From NCBI GenBank assembly GCA_031002005.1, contig JARYHS010008074.1, forward strand, positions 281,357,930-281,421,929: a stretch of DNA of 64,000 nucleotides, in the 5' to 3' direction. Position 1 is the first letter of the stretch. Each line of letters begins with the position of its first letter. Below the pieces are notes generated by a model. It did no database searches and was not told the DNA's origin. It saw only the letters and a list, made by a program, of their open reading frames with translations. Position numbers and translations under genes: made by a program. Source of the DNA: Vandiemenella viatica. Lineage: Eukaryota; Arthropoda; Insecta; Orthoptera; Morabidae. This document shows positions 36,855 to 45,647 of the stretch, piece by piece.

Positions 36855-36918
36855 ACTTGGATAACTTATTTAGAGTAATACATTGAAGCTGTATCAGAGG
36901 TATATTTACTTTTAAGTG
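36855..36918 (+). pseudogene. trnF: trnF remnant (NUMT)
   Basis: The anticodon arm reads 'acattgaagctgtat' with anticodon GAA. Acceptor halves ACTTGGA and TTTTAAGT can still pair. Its strand is opposite to the neighbouring tRNAs, as in insect mitochondria. The ~100 nt to the left may be a degraded nad5 3' end. Confidence 0.65.
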
Positions 36919-37235
36919 TTTAAATATATAAGTGGATAATACGTTTACAATTAGAGAATAATACTTTATTTTAAGCTTTTTAAACTACAGAAATTAACCG
37001 CATTTAACCTCTATTAATAGAAGTTAGCAGATTCTACAATGTAAATATTCGTCCTTAATTGTAATTCTAAATATTCAATCACATTATTAACAACAATCTG
37101 GCTTATAAATTTATAAGTATTTAATGAAGCAAATTTTCAGGTTGAAACTGAATGAATAATCACTTCTAATTTAACGTTATTTGATTTATCAATACTTTTT
37201 GAATTCAACTCATATTTCATAAATAACTGTAACCC
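36919..37235 (-). pseudogene. tRNA cluster remnant trnE-trnS1-trnN-trnR-trnA (NUMT)
   Basis: Reading the minus strand from 37235 leftward: trnA (37171-37235, anticodon region mutated to TTGAA), trnR (about 37126-37166, TTTCAACC where TTTCGACC is expected), trnN (GTTGTTAATAATG), trnS1 (GAATCTGCTAACTTC, anticodon GCT) and a worn trnE. The order A-R-N-S1-E is the ancestral insect arrangement. Confidence 0.75.
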
Positions 37236-37237
37236 TA

Positions 37238-37545
37238 TTCTGCTCATTTTAGAGCTACCTGATTTCATTCATGGTATATTCCAATTAGAATAATTATAAT
37301 AATGAATAGTGTATTTCATATTCTTGTGATTATTGTAGATTATTTTATGATAGTTAAAATAAGGAGGATCCGTTCAATTTTTACATAAAAAATTAAAATT
37401 AAAAAGAATTGCAGTGAGAATGGTTTTCGAGCTGATCTACTGGTGGTGATCTTTTTTCCATGATCATTTCTAGTGTTACTGACATTATACTAGCAATAAT
37501 CATTAGAATTATAGGAGTAATTAATTAAATAGATGCTCTGTTGGT
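37238..37545 (-). pseudogene. nad3: Mitochondrial nad3 (NUMT)
   Basis: NADH dehydrogenase subunit 3. The minus strand reads PIILMIIASMMSVTLEM and MEKRSP, then after a deletion of the ECGFDP segment SARKPFSLQFFLILIFYVKI, a stop, and ILIGMYHEWNQVALKWAE at the end. 'LYHEWNQGAL-WA' is the diagnostic C terminus. Stops and the deletion make it non-functional. Confidence 0.88.
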
Positions 37546-37554
37546 TATTAATAT

Positions 37555-37615
37555 AATTATTTACCTTAAAGATTTCAGACTTTTCAATTGAAAGCTAATA
37601 GTACTATTTTTCTAT
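37555..37615 (-). pseudogene. trnG: trnG remnant (NUMT)
   Basis: The minus strand has 'gctttcaattgaaaagtct', resembling the trnG anticodon arm with TTC instead of TCC. It lies on the 5' side of nad3, its normal place. Confidence 0.5.
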
Positions 37616-37624
37616 TATCAATAG

Positions 37625-37627
<3 letters not shown>

Positions 37628-37667
<40 letters not shown>
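37628..37667. repeat. (TA)n microsatellite
   Basis: About 20 TA units separate the NUMT from the adjacent PLE 3' end. Confidence 0.95.
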
Positions 37668-37669
<2 letters not shown>

Positions 37670-38222
37670 TAACAACAATGAGCAGGAAAATGCTTTAAGG
37701 CAAAAAACTGAGGAAGCATAGGGAAATATGATCCAACGCTTACCACAGATGAAGGTGGATGGGAACAACGAACACAAAAAAAACAATATTTCGGCATACA
37801 GCCTTATTCGTGCAGAAGTTATACACCAGGCAGGGTCAGATGTGTACACAGAGCTGGCCATCTGGTGAATGGTGTAACTGACACAGATGGTGGTGTAGGA
37901 GGGGTGGGAATGAAGCTCACATACGGTATCGATAATTGATAATATTGACGGTATAATATCATTGACAGTGGTAAATAATAACATATATAACACAATTTTG
38001 AAAAACTATAAGTGAAAAATAAAATATAAGAAATATAAAAAATATAAGTAGTAGAGATAATTAGTGCTGGGTCAGGTGAGAGGAATTTATTAGAGATTGA
38101 GGCCTGGAGGATGTCTGGTGTCCAGGATATTCTGATAGGCTAGTTCCCATCTACGTAGTTCACAGGAGGTTGTGTTATCAGGGAAAACTCGGATTGCCCT
38201 AACTGAGAAGCAGGTGTTCAAA
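37670..38222 (-). mobile_element. 5'-truncated Penelope-like element, 3' end
   Basis: The plus strand shows the tail words 'gcttaccacagatgaaggtg' and 'caatatttcggcatacagcc', a UTR, then 'ggtgtccaggatattctgat' and 'aggctagttcccatct', which are antisense to the PLE C terminus (cf. 35290-35330 and 63175-63215). The copy ends near 38222. Orientation matches the copy on the other side of the NUMT. Confidence 0.75.
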
Positions 38223-38465
38223 TATGCCAAAAAGCAACATTGCACTGCTTTCTATTTTGGTATGTAATGATGGAAAGTAGAAATGTACTGTGAGGATAAT
38301 AGTAAATTTAAATACAACACTAATCTCATAACTTAATACCGATAACAACTGAAAAACTGCATGAAAACAATGACTAGTGCAATAAATATTCGCTAAAGTG
38401 TTTCAATAACCTCCTAATTTTAATTAATCTGCTAAACTAACATTTAATAACAGTCCAATAATAAT

Positions 38466-39163
38466 TGTAATGGGTCGATAACGTTTCCCCGTTACTTTGC
38501 AAGATAATTTAAAAAGTTAAATTAATTTGGGGAAGAATGGCTGGTAAAAGTTTTAAATAGTGGCATCTGGCATTGTCTCCTTGTGGTGTCAGTATCCGAC
38601 AAGTCTGTGGTGCAGGGGTGTAAACCCCAGTTTTGGAGCATGGTGCACTTGGAAGATAGACGCACATGCACTTCCAGGCAGGCAGTCTGCCACAGATCGT
38701 GGAGTAGGTCAGTCTGTCATGAAAGTGAACAATCACTCAAGTCGATGAGATTGTACATACGTGCTTCATCATTCTGATGAAGAATTAACCTTGAGGAATG
38801 TGAGTGACTTCTTTGCTGATATGAAGAAATTTTAGTAATATAAGAAGTATTTGCAGGATTTTATAACATCACATTTTTTTTTTTAGGTGAACCAAATGTA
38901 TGACATAAGAATTAGTGTTTAGGAATGAATGAGAAGAATGCATGCTTACAGTCTAACCTGTAGTCTTAAGGAATTAACGTAATTTCAGAAAGGTTGGAAG
39001 TTGGAATGAGAAAATTCTATAAACAATTAAATGCATGTGTATAAAATAAGAAAGTGCATTTTTATTTAATTTATCAACCTAACGTTGGTTGCCAGCTGTC
39101 AGTAAAAGAAAATTCAAAGGTTCACCGAAGTATAGCAACTTAACAGCTAGAATAACTGCGACA
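38466..39163 (+). repeat. Left LTR
   Basis: Matches 45648-46454 over most of its length, for example 'ttggggaagaatggctggta' and 'catcattctgatgaagaatt'. TG...CA ends. Confidence 0.88.
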
Positions 39164-40284
39164 TTGTGACTTGTTGCAACATGCCGTTATAATAAAAAAA
39201 ATGTGTATTTCTGATATATTTGGCGGAACCATTGCTTGACAGAAACCAAGATCCAATGTGCAGGTTGGAGTGGAGAAGGCGGTGTAGAAAACAATATCTG
39301 TGGCGTAAGATAGCAACTACATGGCAGCGTGAAATGTAAACAAACAAGTGACCATCTCTGGTGGAGTGCAGATTTTTTGAAATGGATGATTGCAATTTCA
39401 AGTAGAATGGCAAGCAGGCTGCAGGAAAAAAAGGTAAGTAAACGTTTTTTTGCACAGCACAAAAAAAAATCTCTCATAAAGACTGATATATAACTCCGTA
39501 TCTTGTGTGCTGTTGAATTTCATTTTAGTGTGTGCACTCTGCTGGGTTTTGGAGGTTCTTGTTTCACAAACCATTAACTGTGCTGTTTCCAACAATTGCC
39601 TTTTGAATACACTCTGAAGTAACCAGCATATTTCACTAACTTTTTGGCTGATCAAAAATTTAAAATGGAAAGGCTAATATCTTTGAAAGCAGGGGGTCAC
39701 TTGGTAGCAGGTCTTCCAATGTGAATGATTCCCCCAATTTACTTGGATTCTCAGAAAATATGTCACCATTACCAGGTAGAAACTATTCAAATATCTCAGA
39801 TAAGGGAATACTGAAGCCTCGGATATTATAAATATGGGGGCAGATAAACAGCCATCCTTGGTGTCTGGGGAAGTTGGCTTGATAACTCTCCAAAAACACA
39901 TACATAGACATTTTGTACCGATATTCAGGAACCCACTCATATCTCTCAATATGCAAATGCCCCAGTATGAGTAGTGTATAAACAAACATCTGAAAACATA
40001 ACGGGAGATGCTCTTCTCATAAGCCTAATCAGTCAGTTGTCCTTATCCAAGGAAACATAGTTTGAAACACAATGATTGGAACTAAAACGGTTGGTAAAGG
40101 CCGATAACAGTTTACAAACACAACTGAAAGGACATTTTCATCATATAGATGAGTGATATCAAGGGGTTTGCAATAAAATTACAAATGTTCTGCAACAAAA
40201 TGACTGACTATATGACTGATAAAATTAAGGTAGGCAAGGATAATTCTTTAAAATGTAATCAAAATTGTGGAGAGATGCAATTTT

Positions 40285-40503
40285 TTTAACTGCTTAACGT
40301 CTCTTAACAGTGAGGTCTTTAGAGACGGGAAAGGATGGGAAGGAATTCTGCCATGGCCTTTCGAAGGAAGCACCCCGGCATTTGCCTGGAGTAATTTGGG
40401 AAACCATGGAAAACCCAAATCTGGATGCCCGGACGGGGATTCAAACCGCCGTCCTTCCGAATGCGAGGCTAGAACGCTAACCGTTACACCACCATGCTCG
40501 GTG
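40285..40503 (-). mobile_element. tRNA-derived SINE
   Basis: Same family as 32455-32706. Minus-strand tRNA-like head with box A GTGTAACGGTTAGCG and a one-base-changed box B GGTTTGAATCC, body 'CCATGGTTTCCCAAATTACT', and A-rich 3' end near 40280. It lies in the interior of the LTR element. Confidence 0.9.
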
Positions 40504-40929
40504 GGAGAGATGCAAGGACAGTTATCTGGATGTGTAGGGAAGTTTAACAAAATTGAACACAGCCAAGTCAGGTCTACATAAAGGGTAAAGGGTCAACAAA
40601 AGGAACTAGCAGAAAGAGTGGAAACAAATATAGTAAAATCAAAAGAGTATGATACAATATTCCAAGGAGATAGTAACACTGTTTTAAGAATATGGGAAGT
40701 CAGATAGTATCAGTGAAATATATAATAGAAACAAACTCTTCTGATAACAATGAAATGTTCCAGAAAACTGAAGGGAAAGTTAATGATATCCAAACTCTTA
40801 TGGTTACCGCCGACCAAGATAAAGTAACCATCATGGCACCTGTAAAATTTAGTGACTACATTCAGTGACAATGGGAACCCATGCCCAGTAACTTTCTTCA
40901 CAAGTTTTCAGTCTTTTTGATTGTTTGAA

Positions 40930-41700
40930 CTGTAAAATGACAAAGAAAAGATTAACTGCATTTACTAACATTTAAGAGAGAAGGCAAGATTGTGGGGTGA
41001 AAGCATAACCCAAAACTGCCAGACCTATAATAAATTTAAAGAGAAATTCATGAATCATTTCTAGTCAAGAACAGTATGCAGCAAAGAGGGAACTGTGCAG
41101 AGAGAGAGAGCATTTCAATGAGAAAGTGAACAACTGCAAGATTTTTTAATTTTTTATGAGAGAAGCTGCAAAAGACTCTCATTTTACCAACCCAATACCA
41201 GAAGATGAACTAGTGAAGGATATAGTGGGAAGAATGGCAGCCCATGTATTTTACATGTTTTTGGTACAGAACATCACAACTGTCGCAGGAGCAATAAGAT
41301 TACTAGACCAACAACCCTACCAAAGTAAATAAAGACCGCCTGAGGGATCAATCTGTTTTTCGCACAATGTAGCAAGAGACAAAAGGGCTATACAACACAC
41401 AAATCACAGCAACATTTTGACTCGACAGACAAAGGCCATGATTTTTCAAGAGAAGCTGGACATTATGAAGCTGGTAACACAGGTAGAGGCGGAAACACAC
41501 ACTACAGAAGAAGACCCAATATTAGAGGGTTGAGTAAAGTAAGAGGAGGTAATTCTTTCAGTCAGAATAACACACAAATCCAGACATTGCATCAAAATGA
41601 TCCTATAGAAGCCCCAGTAGACAAGAAAGTGAAATTTCAAAAAACTGATACAGGCCGAGGCTAGGGTCCAAGCGGAGGCTAGTTTAAATCAAGGACCTAT
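40930..41700 (+). pseudogene. LTR-retrotransposon gag remnant
   Basis: Reading across stops on the plus strand gives REKARLWGESITQNCQTYNK, FKEKFMNHF, IPEDELVKDIVGRMAAHVFY and FLVQNITTVAGAIRLLDQQP. This resembles the capsid-like region of retrotransposon gag (tryptophan-rich start, 'TTV--A--LL-Q' end). Stops at several points show it is dead. No zinc knuckle or pol follows before the nested element at 41878. Confidence 0.6.
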
Positions 41701-41808
41701 AATGTGATGGCATTAAAACGGTTTAAACAGTTAGAGATATAGACAATTTTTTAATAAGAAATATTTTAAGTGGAACATTTCATGTTAGATATAGTGTGGG
41801 ACAACAAG

Positions 41809-41850
41809 CCCTATATAAAAAAGTGGGATATATGTTAAAGACTGTGTGCA
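41809..41850. repeat. 42-bp sequence duplicated exactly at 42454-42495
   Basis: The segment starting CCCTATATAAAAAAGTGGGA is identical over 42 bases to 42454-42495. This copy lies in LTR-element DNA outside the nested retroelement; the other lies inside that element's 3' UTR. Confidence 0.95.
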
Positions 41851-41974
41851 GAGGTGCAAGTGTTGAAGACTTGAAGATGTTGTTGTTGTTGTTAGGGCTT
41901 TAGGGCACGTCAACATCTAGGTTATTAGCGCCCTAACTAAAACCTGGTTTAACAGCGTGATTTAATATCATTTT

Positions 41975-42669
41975 CGTAGCCGACTTTGACTTGGTCAGCC
42001 ACGCAGAAGGTAAAGCAAACTAAAATATTAAAACAGCAACAGAAATACCGCCCGCATGGCTGACTGTAAAGGGGTCAGCCACACAGACGGGGGAAAAAAA
42101 AACAAGACTGAAATACTAGAAGAAATGCCAACTGCATCACCGGCCACAAAGAGGTAGGACATACAGACAGCTAAAAAGGGCACTAAAACGATCGCTGCAA
42201 AATGGTGATAAAAAATTAAAGGCAAAAATAACCGGTTCACTGTAAAAAGGCCAACCAAGTTAAATGATAAAGGAAACTCGCTGGCTAGTTCCTTTAGGGT
42301 GCATCTATAGTGGGGTCATTAGCGCCCTATTACCAGCTACCTCTGTGGATTAAGAAAGTACTAAAATACTGTCTGCATGGTCGACTGTAAAGGGGTCGGC
42401 CATACAGACAGCAAATAAAATAAGTAATAAAATCAAACGTGGTTGTAAAGCGACCCTATATAAAAAAGTGGGATATATGTTAAAGACTGTGTGCATTACT
42501 TAAAACTGTATAATACCTGTAAGGCTGTAAAGGGGCCAAACAGGTTCAAAAGAGGATAAAAAACACTACATGTCTTGCTGGCTGTATATTGGCCAGACAG
42601 ACATGAATAATAAAAATACAAAAAATAAAAATCATGCATATCGATTGGGTGACTGTAAAGAGGTCACCC
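41975..42669 (-). other. Hairpin array in the retroelement 3' UTR
   Basis: Eight stem-loop units lie at about 41975-42003, 42048-42090, 42130-42170, 42234-42256, 42369-42411, 42516-42544, 42571-42602 and 42647-42669. The best two have 17-bp arms (42369-42385 with 42395-42411; 42048-42064 with 42074-42090) around the 9-nt loop CCCTTTACA on the minus strand. The unit at 42647 has stem GGGTGAC/GTCACCC and loop CTCTTTACA. Stems differ between units (GGCTGAC, GGCCGAC, GGGTGAC) while pairing is kept by changes on both sides or by G-U pairs. The other units are partly decayed. Function is unknown; a protein-binding site is plausible. Confidence 0.8.
42454..42495. repeat. 42-bp copy of flanking LTR-element sequence
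   Basis: Identical to 41809-41850, which lies outside this retroelement. It replaces the right arm of what looks like another hairpin unit (GGTTGTAAAG-CGACC at 42441-42455). Confidence 0.95.
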
Positions 42670-42676
42670 ATCAGTC

Positions 42677-44247
42677 TTAAAACTGGACCGATCTGCCTAA
42701 AATTGGTTTCACCCGCCTCGGTTCGGGTGGGTCTTCGGTCATTGCCTGCTGAGGAACGGGATCAGGCTCATCCACCAGCATTTCTATTTCTTCTGGCTCC
42801 GAAGAGTCAGACGACTCCGACTCAGTTGACTCCTGGCTGTTCTTCTTCTGCTTCTTCTTCGCCCCTTTCCCCTTCTTCTCCCTACTACTTGGTAGTCTGG
42901 GAGGGGACGAAGAAGGGGATTTCACAAAGTGAGTCGGGTCCGTCAGTCTAAACTTCGGGCCACGGATCTTCTGATTGCCTCCATTCTCACTTGTAGCAGT
43001 TGGCAATGCTACCACCGTGATAGCACGTGGTGGTATTGGAGGTGGCGTTGTTTTCGCTATCAGTGCTGGTGGATCCTTCTTCGCTGCTGCTGGTGTGGTC
43101 GAGGACGCAGACGTGTTGCTACCAACGTCCGCGGTCTTAGATGTTGCGATCTTAGCGGATTTTGCACCGCATTTGCACTGACATGAGCACGTTGTGCTAG
43201 TGCTCATGTCTGCAACTGACGTCTGGGTAGCAACACTCTCCTTCCTGACGGGAGCTGAAGCCATCTTAGCAAAAGTAGTTCCGAAAATTGGAGCGGCGAG
43301 CGACTTGGCCTTCTTTTTAGTTTCCCCATAGGGAATCCGCTCTTTGGTCTTCAGCTCCTGTATCTTGCGCTCTTCAAGATACACTTGACACTCCCTACTC
43401 CAGGCAGGGTGCGAACCGGAGCAGTTGACGCACACCTGTGGGAGCGTGCAACTAACACCCGGCTCATGTGCGCCCTTCCCGCAATTACCACAGGTTGGTT
43501 TTCCTTTACACGATGCCGTCGTATGTCCGAACCGCTGACACTGGAAACAGCGCATCGGGTCCGGAACATACGGACAGACGTTCAAATTAATGTACCCTGC
43601 TTTGATGTTCTTTGGCAGTACTGGAGTGTCAAATGTCAGGACGAAGGTGGCAGTCTTTTCAATACTGCCATTTACCCTTCGAGTGATCTGACGTACCTCG
43701 ACCACTTTCTGTTCCTTCCACTCCTCAATGAGTTCCTCGGTCCCTATGTCAACTAAGTCACGGCAGGTGACAACGCCTTTGCTGCTGTTAAGGGATTTGT
43801 GGAGTTCGCAGGTAACGGCGAACTCCCCGAGCTTCTCACAGTTCAGGAGTTGGGTAGCTTGCCTACTGGAAGTTGTTTCCAGCAGCAGCGTCCCGTTCCT
43901 CAGCTTTTTAATGGTATTTAGGGTCCCTACCAGACCCTCTAAACCCTTAGAAATATAAAAAGGTGAAACTTTTTCTAAAGATCCTTCCACTCGTTGCATA
44001 ACTATAAAAGCATTCGCAAGCGAACAAACTTTTTTGTTACTATTACTATTACTTTTAGAAGAGGGGGGGGGCTATCAACCCTCACCCTCTTCTTAGAATT
44101 GGGTGTATTTTGATTATTCTGCGGCACACCCGTACTGCAGGGTTTTTTTGTTTTTATTGTGAGGCTTAATTTTGGTCCCACGAGTAAAAACAATATAGGA
44201 GGAAATGCTAATACAACAGGGGTGCGCAGGTGCCCCTGAGGTTGCAC
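42677..44247 (-). CDS. ORF1/gag-like protein of the ORF1-only retroelement
   Basis: From the ATG at 43999 the frame is open for 440 codons. Residues 1-130 are probably RRM-like, and three zinc knuckles follow: CFQCQRFGHTTASC (151-164), CGNCGKGAHEPGVSC (170-184) and CVNCSGSHPAWSREC (190-204). A basic linker, a serine/proline-rich part and an acidic tail complete it. A further N-terminal segment starts at the ATG at 44247 (MQPQGHLRT) in a different frame. The two frames meet at a run of nine G (44063-44071); one more base would join them into about 523 codons. The knuckle pattern fits gag of I-group LINEs. Its role would be RNA binding. The break could be a homopolymer sequencing error, a real mutation or slippage. 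Confidence 0.88.
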
Positions 44248-44538
44248 GTTAGCGAGTGATTTCCCTCATCACTCATTCGCCTCCTCGGCACGTGTCTGAC
44301 CTTGAGGTTGAGGGTTTTTTTTTATAGAGGTTTGTTCCGTCCTCGCAATCCGGGCGATGAAGCCAAGATTCCCGTTCTCCTTGGCACACAACGTTCCACC
44401 GCCACACCTTACGGTGGTCGTTGAAGCATGGTAGGAGCTTACGGTGTGGGAAACTTGCGGCGCTCACAAGTTTCCAGCTCGGGCACCGCGGGTTCGAAAA
44501 ACCCGTACCTGGCGCTTGCGTACCAGGCCCCTGCGGGG
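44248..44538 (-). promoter_or_regulatory. GC-rich structured 5' UTR of the ORF1-only element
   Basis: The minus strand begins CCCCGCAGGGG (44528-44538), a hairpin at the very 5' end. More stems follow: CCTGG/CCAGG (about 44506-44527), CGGGTT/AACCCG (44489-44505), GAAACTTG/CAAGTTTC (44450-44474) and CCACACC/GGTGTGG (44402-44449). Non-LTR elements carry internal promoters here, so this may hold promoter and translation signals. That role is inferred. Confidence 0.6.
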
Positions 44539-44948
44539 GAAGACTTGAAGAGAAACGAGCTGAGGAATGCAGTGCAGTGAGTGGGTTGCAAGTACTTCAT
44601 TCTTCAGAGGCGAACTGTGTCACGTGTGTGGCATGTTTGGCAAACACGACGTACCTCAAGCTTACCTCACCATTGTTTCTACTTACTTGTGATGGGCTGT
44701 ATTTTTGTAATCTGTAATCCCAACCTCTCTTGGTTGAATTCTTACTATTTCCACACCTTATATTGTTATGCCTCATAGGATAAAGGTCTGTTTTTCAAAA
44801 TTTGACCATATCTTTCTTCATTTAGAGATAATCATTTACATTGTAGGTCAGTTTATTTTGTGTTTCATCGTAAATTCAATTTTATTTGTCATGTTTTATT
44901 AAATGGAAGTAATATTTAATGGATGAAGGACAATTTTGTATTTTGTTT

Positions 44949-45181
44949 ACAAGAATATTTTGTTATATCTGGGCCATATCGCCACTAGAGTTGATGGTAG
45001 TTTAAAGAATTATTGGTGACATGGTAGGATCTAACATTTTGTGATTTTTTTGGAATACAAGAATATTTTGCTTATTTGGTTGTATCTGCATCCTATCACC
45101 GCTAGATTTGAGCAAACAATGATGGTAGTTCAATGTATTATTGGTGATGTGGCAGCACCTAATATTTTGTGATTTTTTTGT
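44949..45181 (+). repeat. Tandem duplication of a ~110-125-bp unit
   Basis: Two units (44949-45055 and 45057-45181) each start 'acaagaatattttg', contain 'atcgccactag' or 'atcaccgctag', 'gatggtagtt', 'ttattggtga', and end 'attttgtgattttttt'. They lie in the 3' part of the LTR element, which codes for nothing here (44560-45640). Confidence 0.8.
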
Positions 45182-45647
45182 ATTTTTAGGTAGTTAAGTA
45201 TTTGATGATGTTTAATGTTGCACATCTTTTCACACATTTTTAGGTAATTAAGTAAATTTGCTGATGATTAATTTCACACCTGTTCCACATTTCACAATTT
45301 TCTCAGGTTTTATGTCCCACACATTTCGTACATTGTAGCTTTTTAATACTGAGACATTGTACATATTTCACACATTGTAGTTACATTAAATTTATTATTT
45401 AGAGAAGAATAGTTTAGACAGTTAATATTTTGACTGGAATATACTGAATAAATGTTTGTATCTCGAACCCCAATCAAGAAACAGAACTTAAATTCAGTAT
45501 AGGGTTTGAAATTTTATGTAATTTTCATGTTTTTCTATGGAGTGAGTTGAGTGTGGATGTTGTGTTTCAAGAGGATAGTGTCATTTGATTTTAACCATTG
45601 CTATTTGGCATTGAAATTTAAATACCAAGGGTAAACTGGCAGGGGGA

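Larger units (their letters stand above)
35429..37620. other. NUMT: nuclear insertion of mitochondrial DNA
   Basis: About 2.2 kb of insect mitochondrial sequence in which the plus strand is the mitochondrial N strand: nad1 (+), trnS2 (-), cob C-terminal part (-), then trnF (+), trnE/S1/N/R/A (-), nad3 (-) and trnG (-). This keeps the ancestral insect order, but nad5, nad4, nad4L, nad6 and most of cob are missing between cob and trnF. It reads with the invertebrate mitochondrial code (TGA as Trp, ATA as Met). Frameshifts, stops and mutated anticodons show it is a non-functional nuclear copy. Confidence 0.93.
41878..44538 (-). mobile_element. Complete ORF1-only non-LTR-type retroelement
   Basis: GAAGACTTGAAGA occurs at both borders (41865-41877 and 44539-44551), a perfect 13-bp target duplication that defines a 2661-bp insertion. 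On the minus strand it has a ~290-nt GC-rich 5' UTR, one gag-like ORF1, a ~800-nt 3' UTR with a hairpin array, and an (AAC)n tail (plus TTGTTGTTGTT, 41880-41893). There is no endonuclease or reverse transcriptase. It begins with a GC hairpin and is not 5'-truncated. It must therefore use another element's enzyme. The perfect duplication and near-intact ORF suggest recent movement. Confidence 0.9.

Noticed and set aside
35429..37620. Assembly contamination by real mitochondrial DNA
   Set aside because: Frameshifts, stops, altered anticodons and a large internal deletion show a nuclear copy, not a functional mitochondrial sequence.
39216..39240. Primer-binding site candidate TGGCGGAACCATTG
   Set aside because: It begins with TGG but lies more than 50 nt beyond the LTR end as defined by the TAAT duplication, so I do not annotate it.
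42929..43958. Plus-strand frames rich in S, V and T
   Set aside because: Antisense shadows of the 440-codon gag-like ORF.
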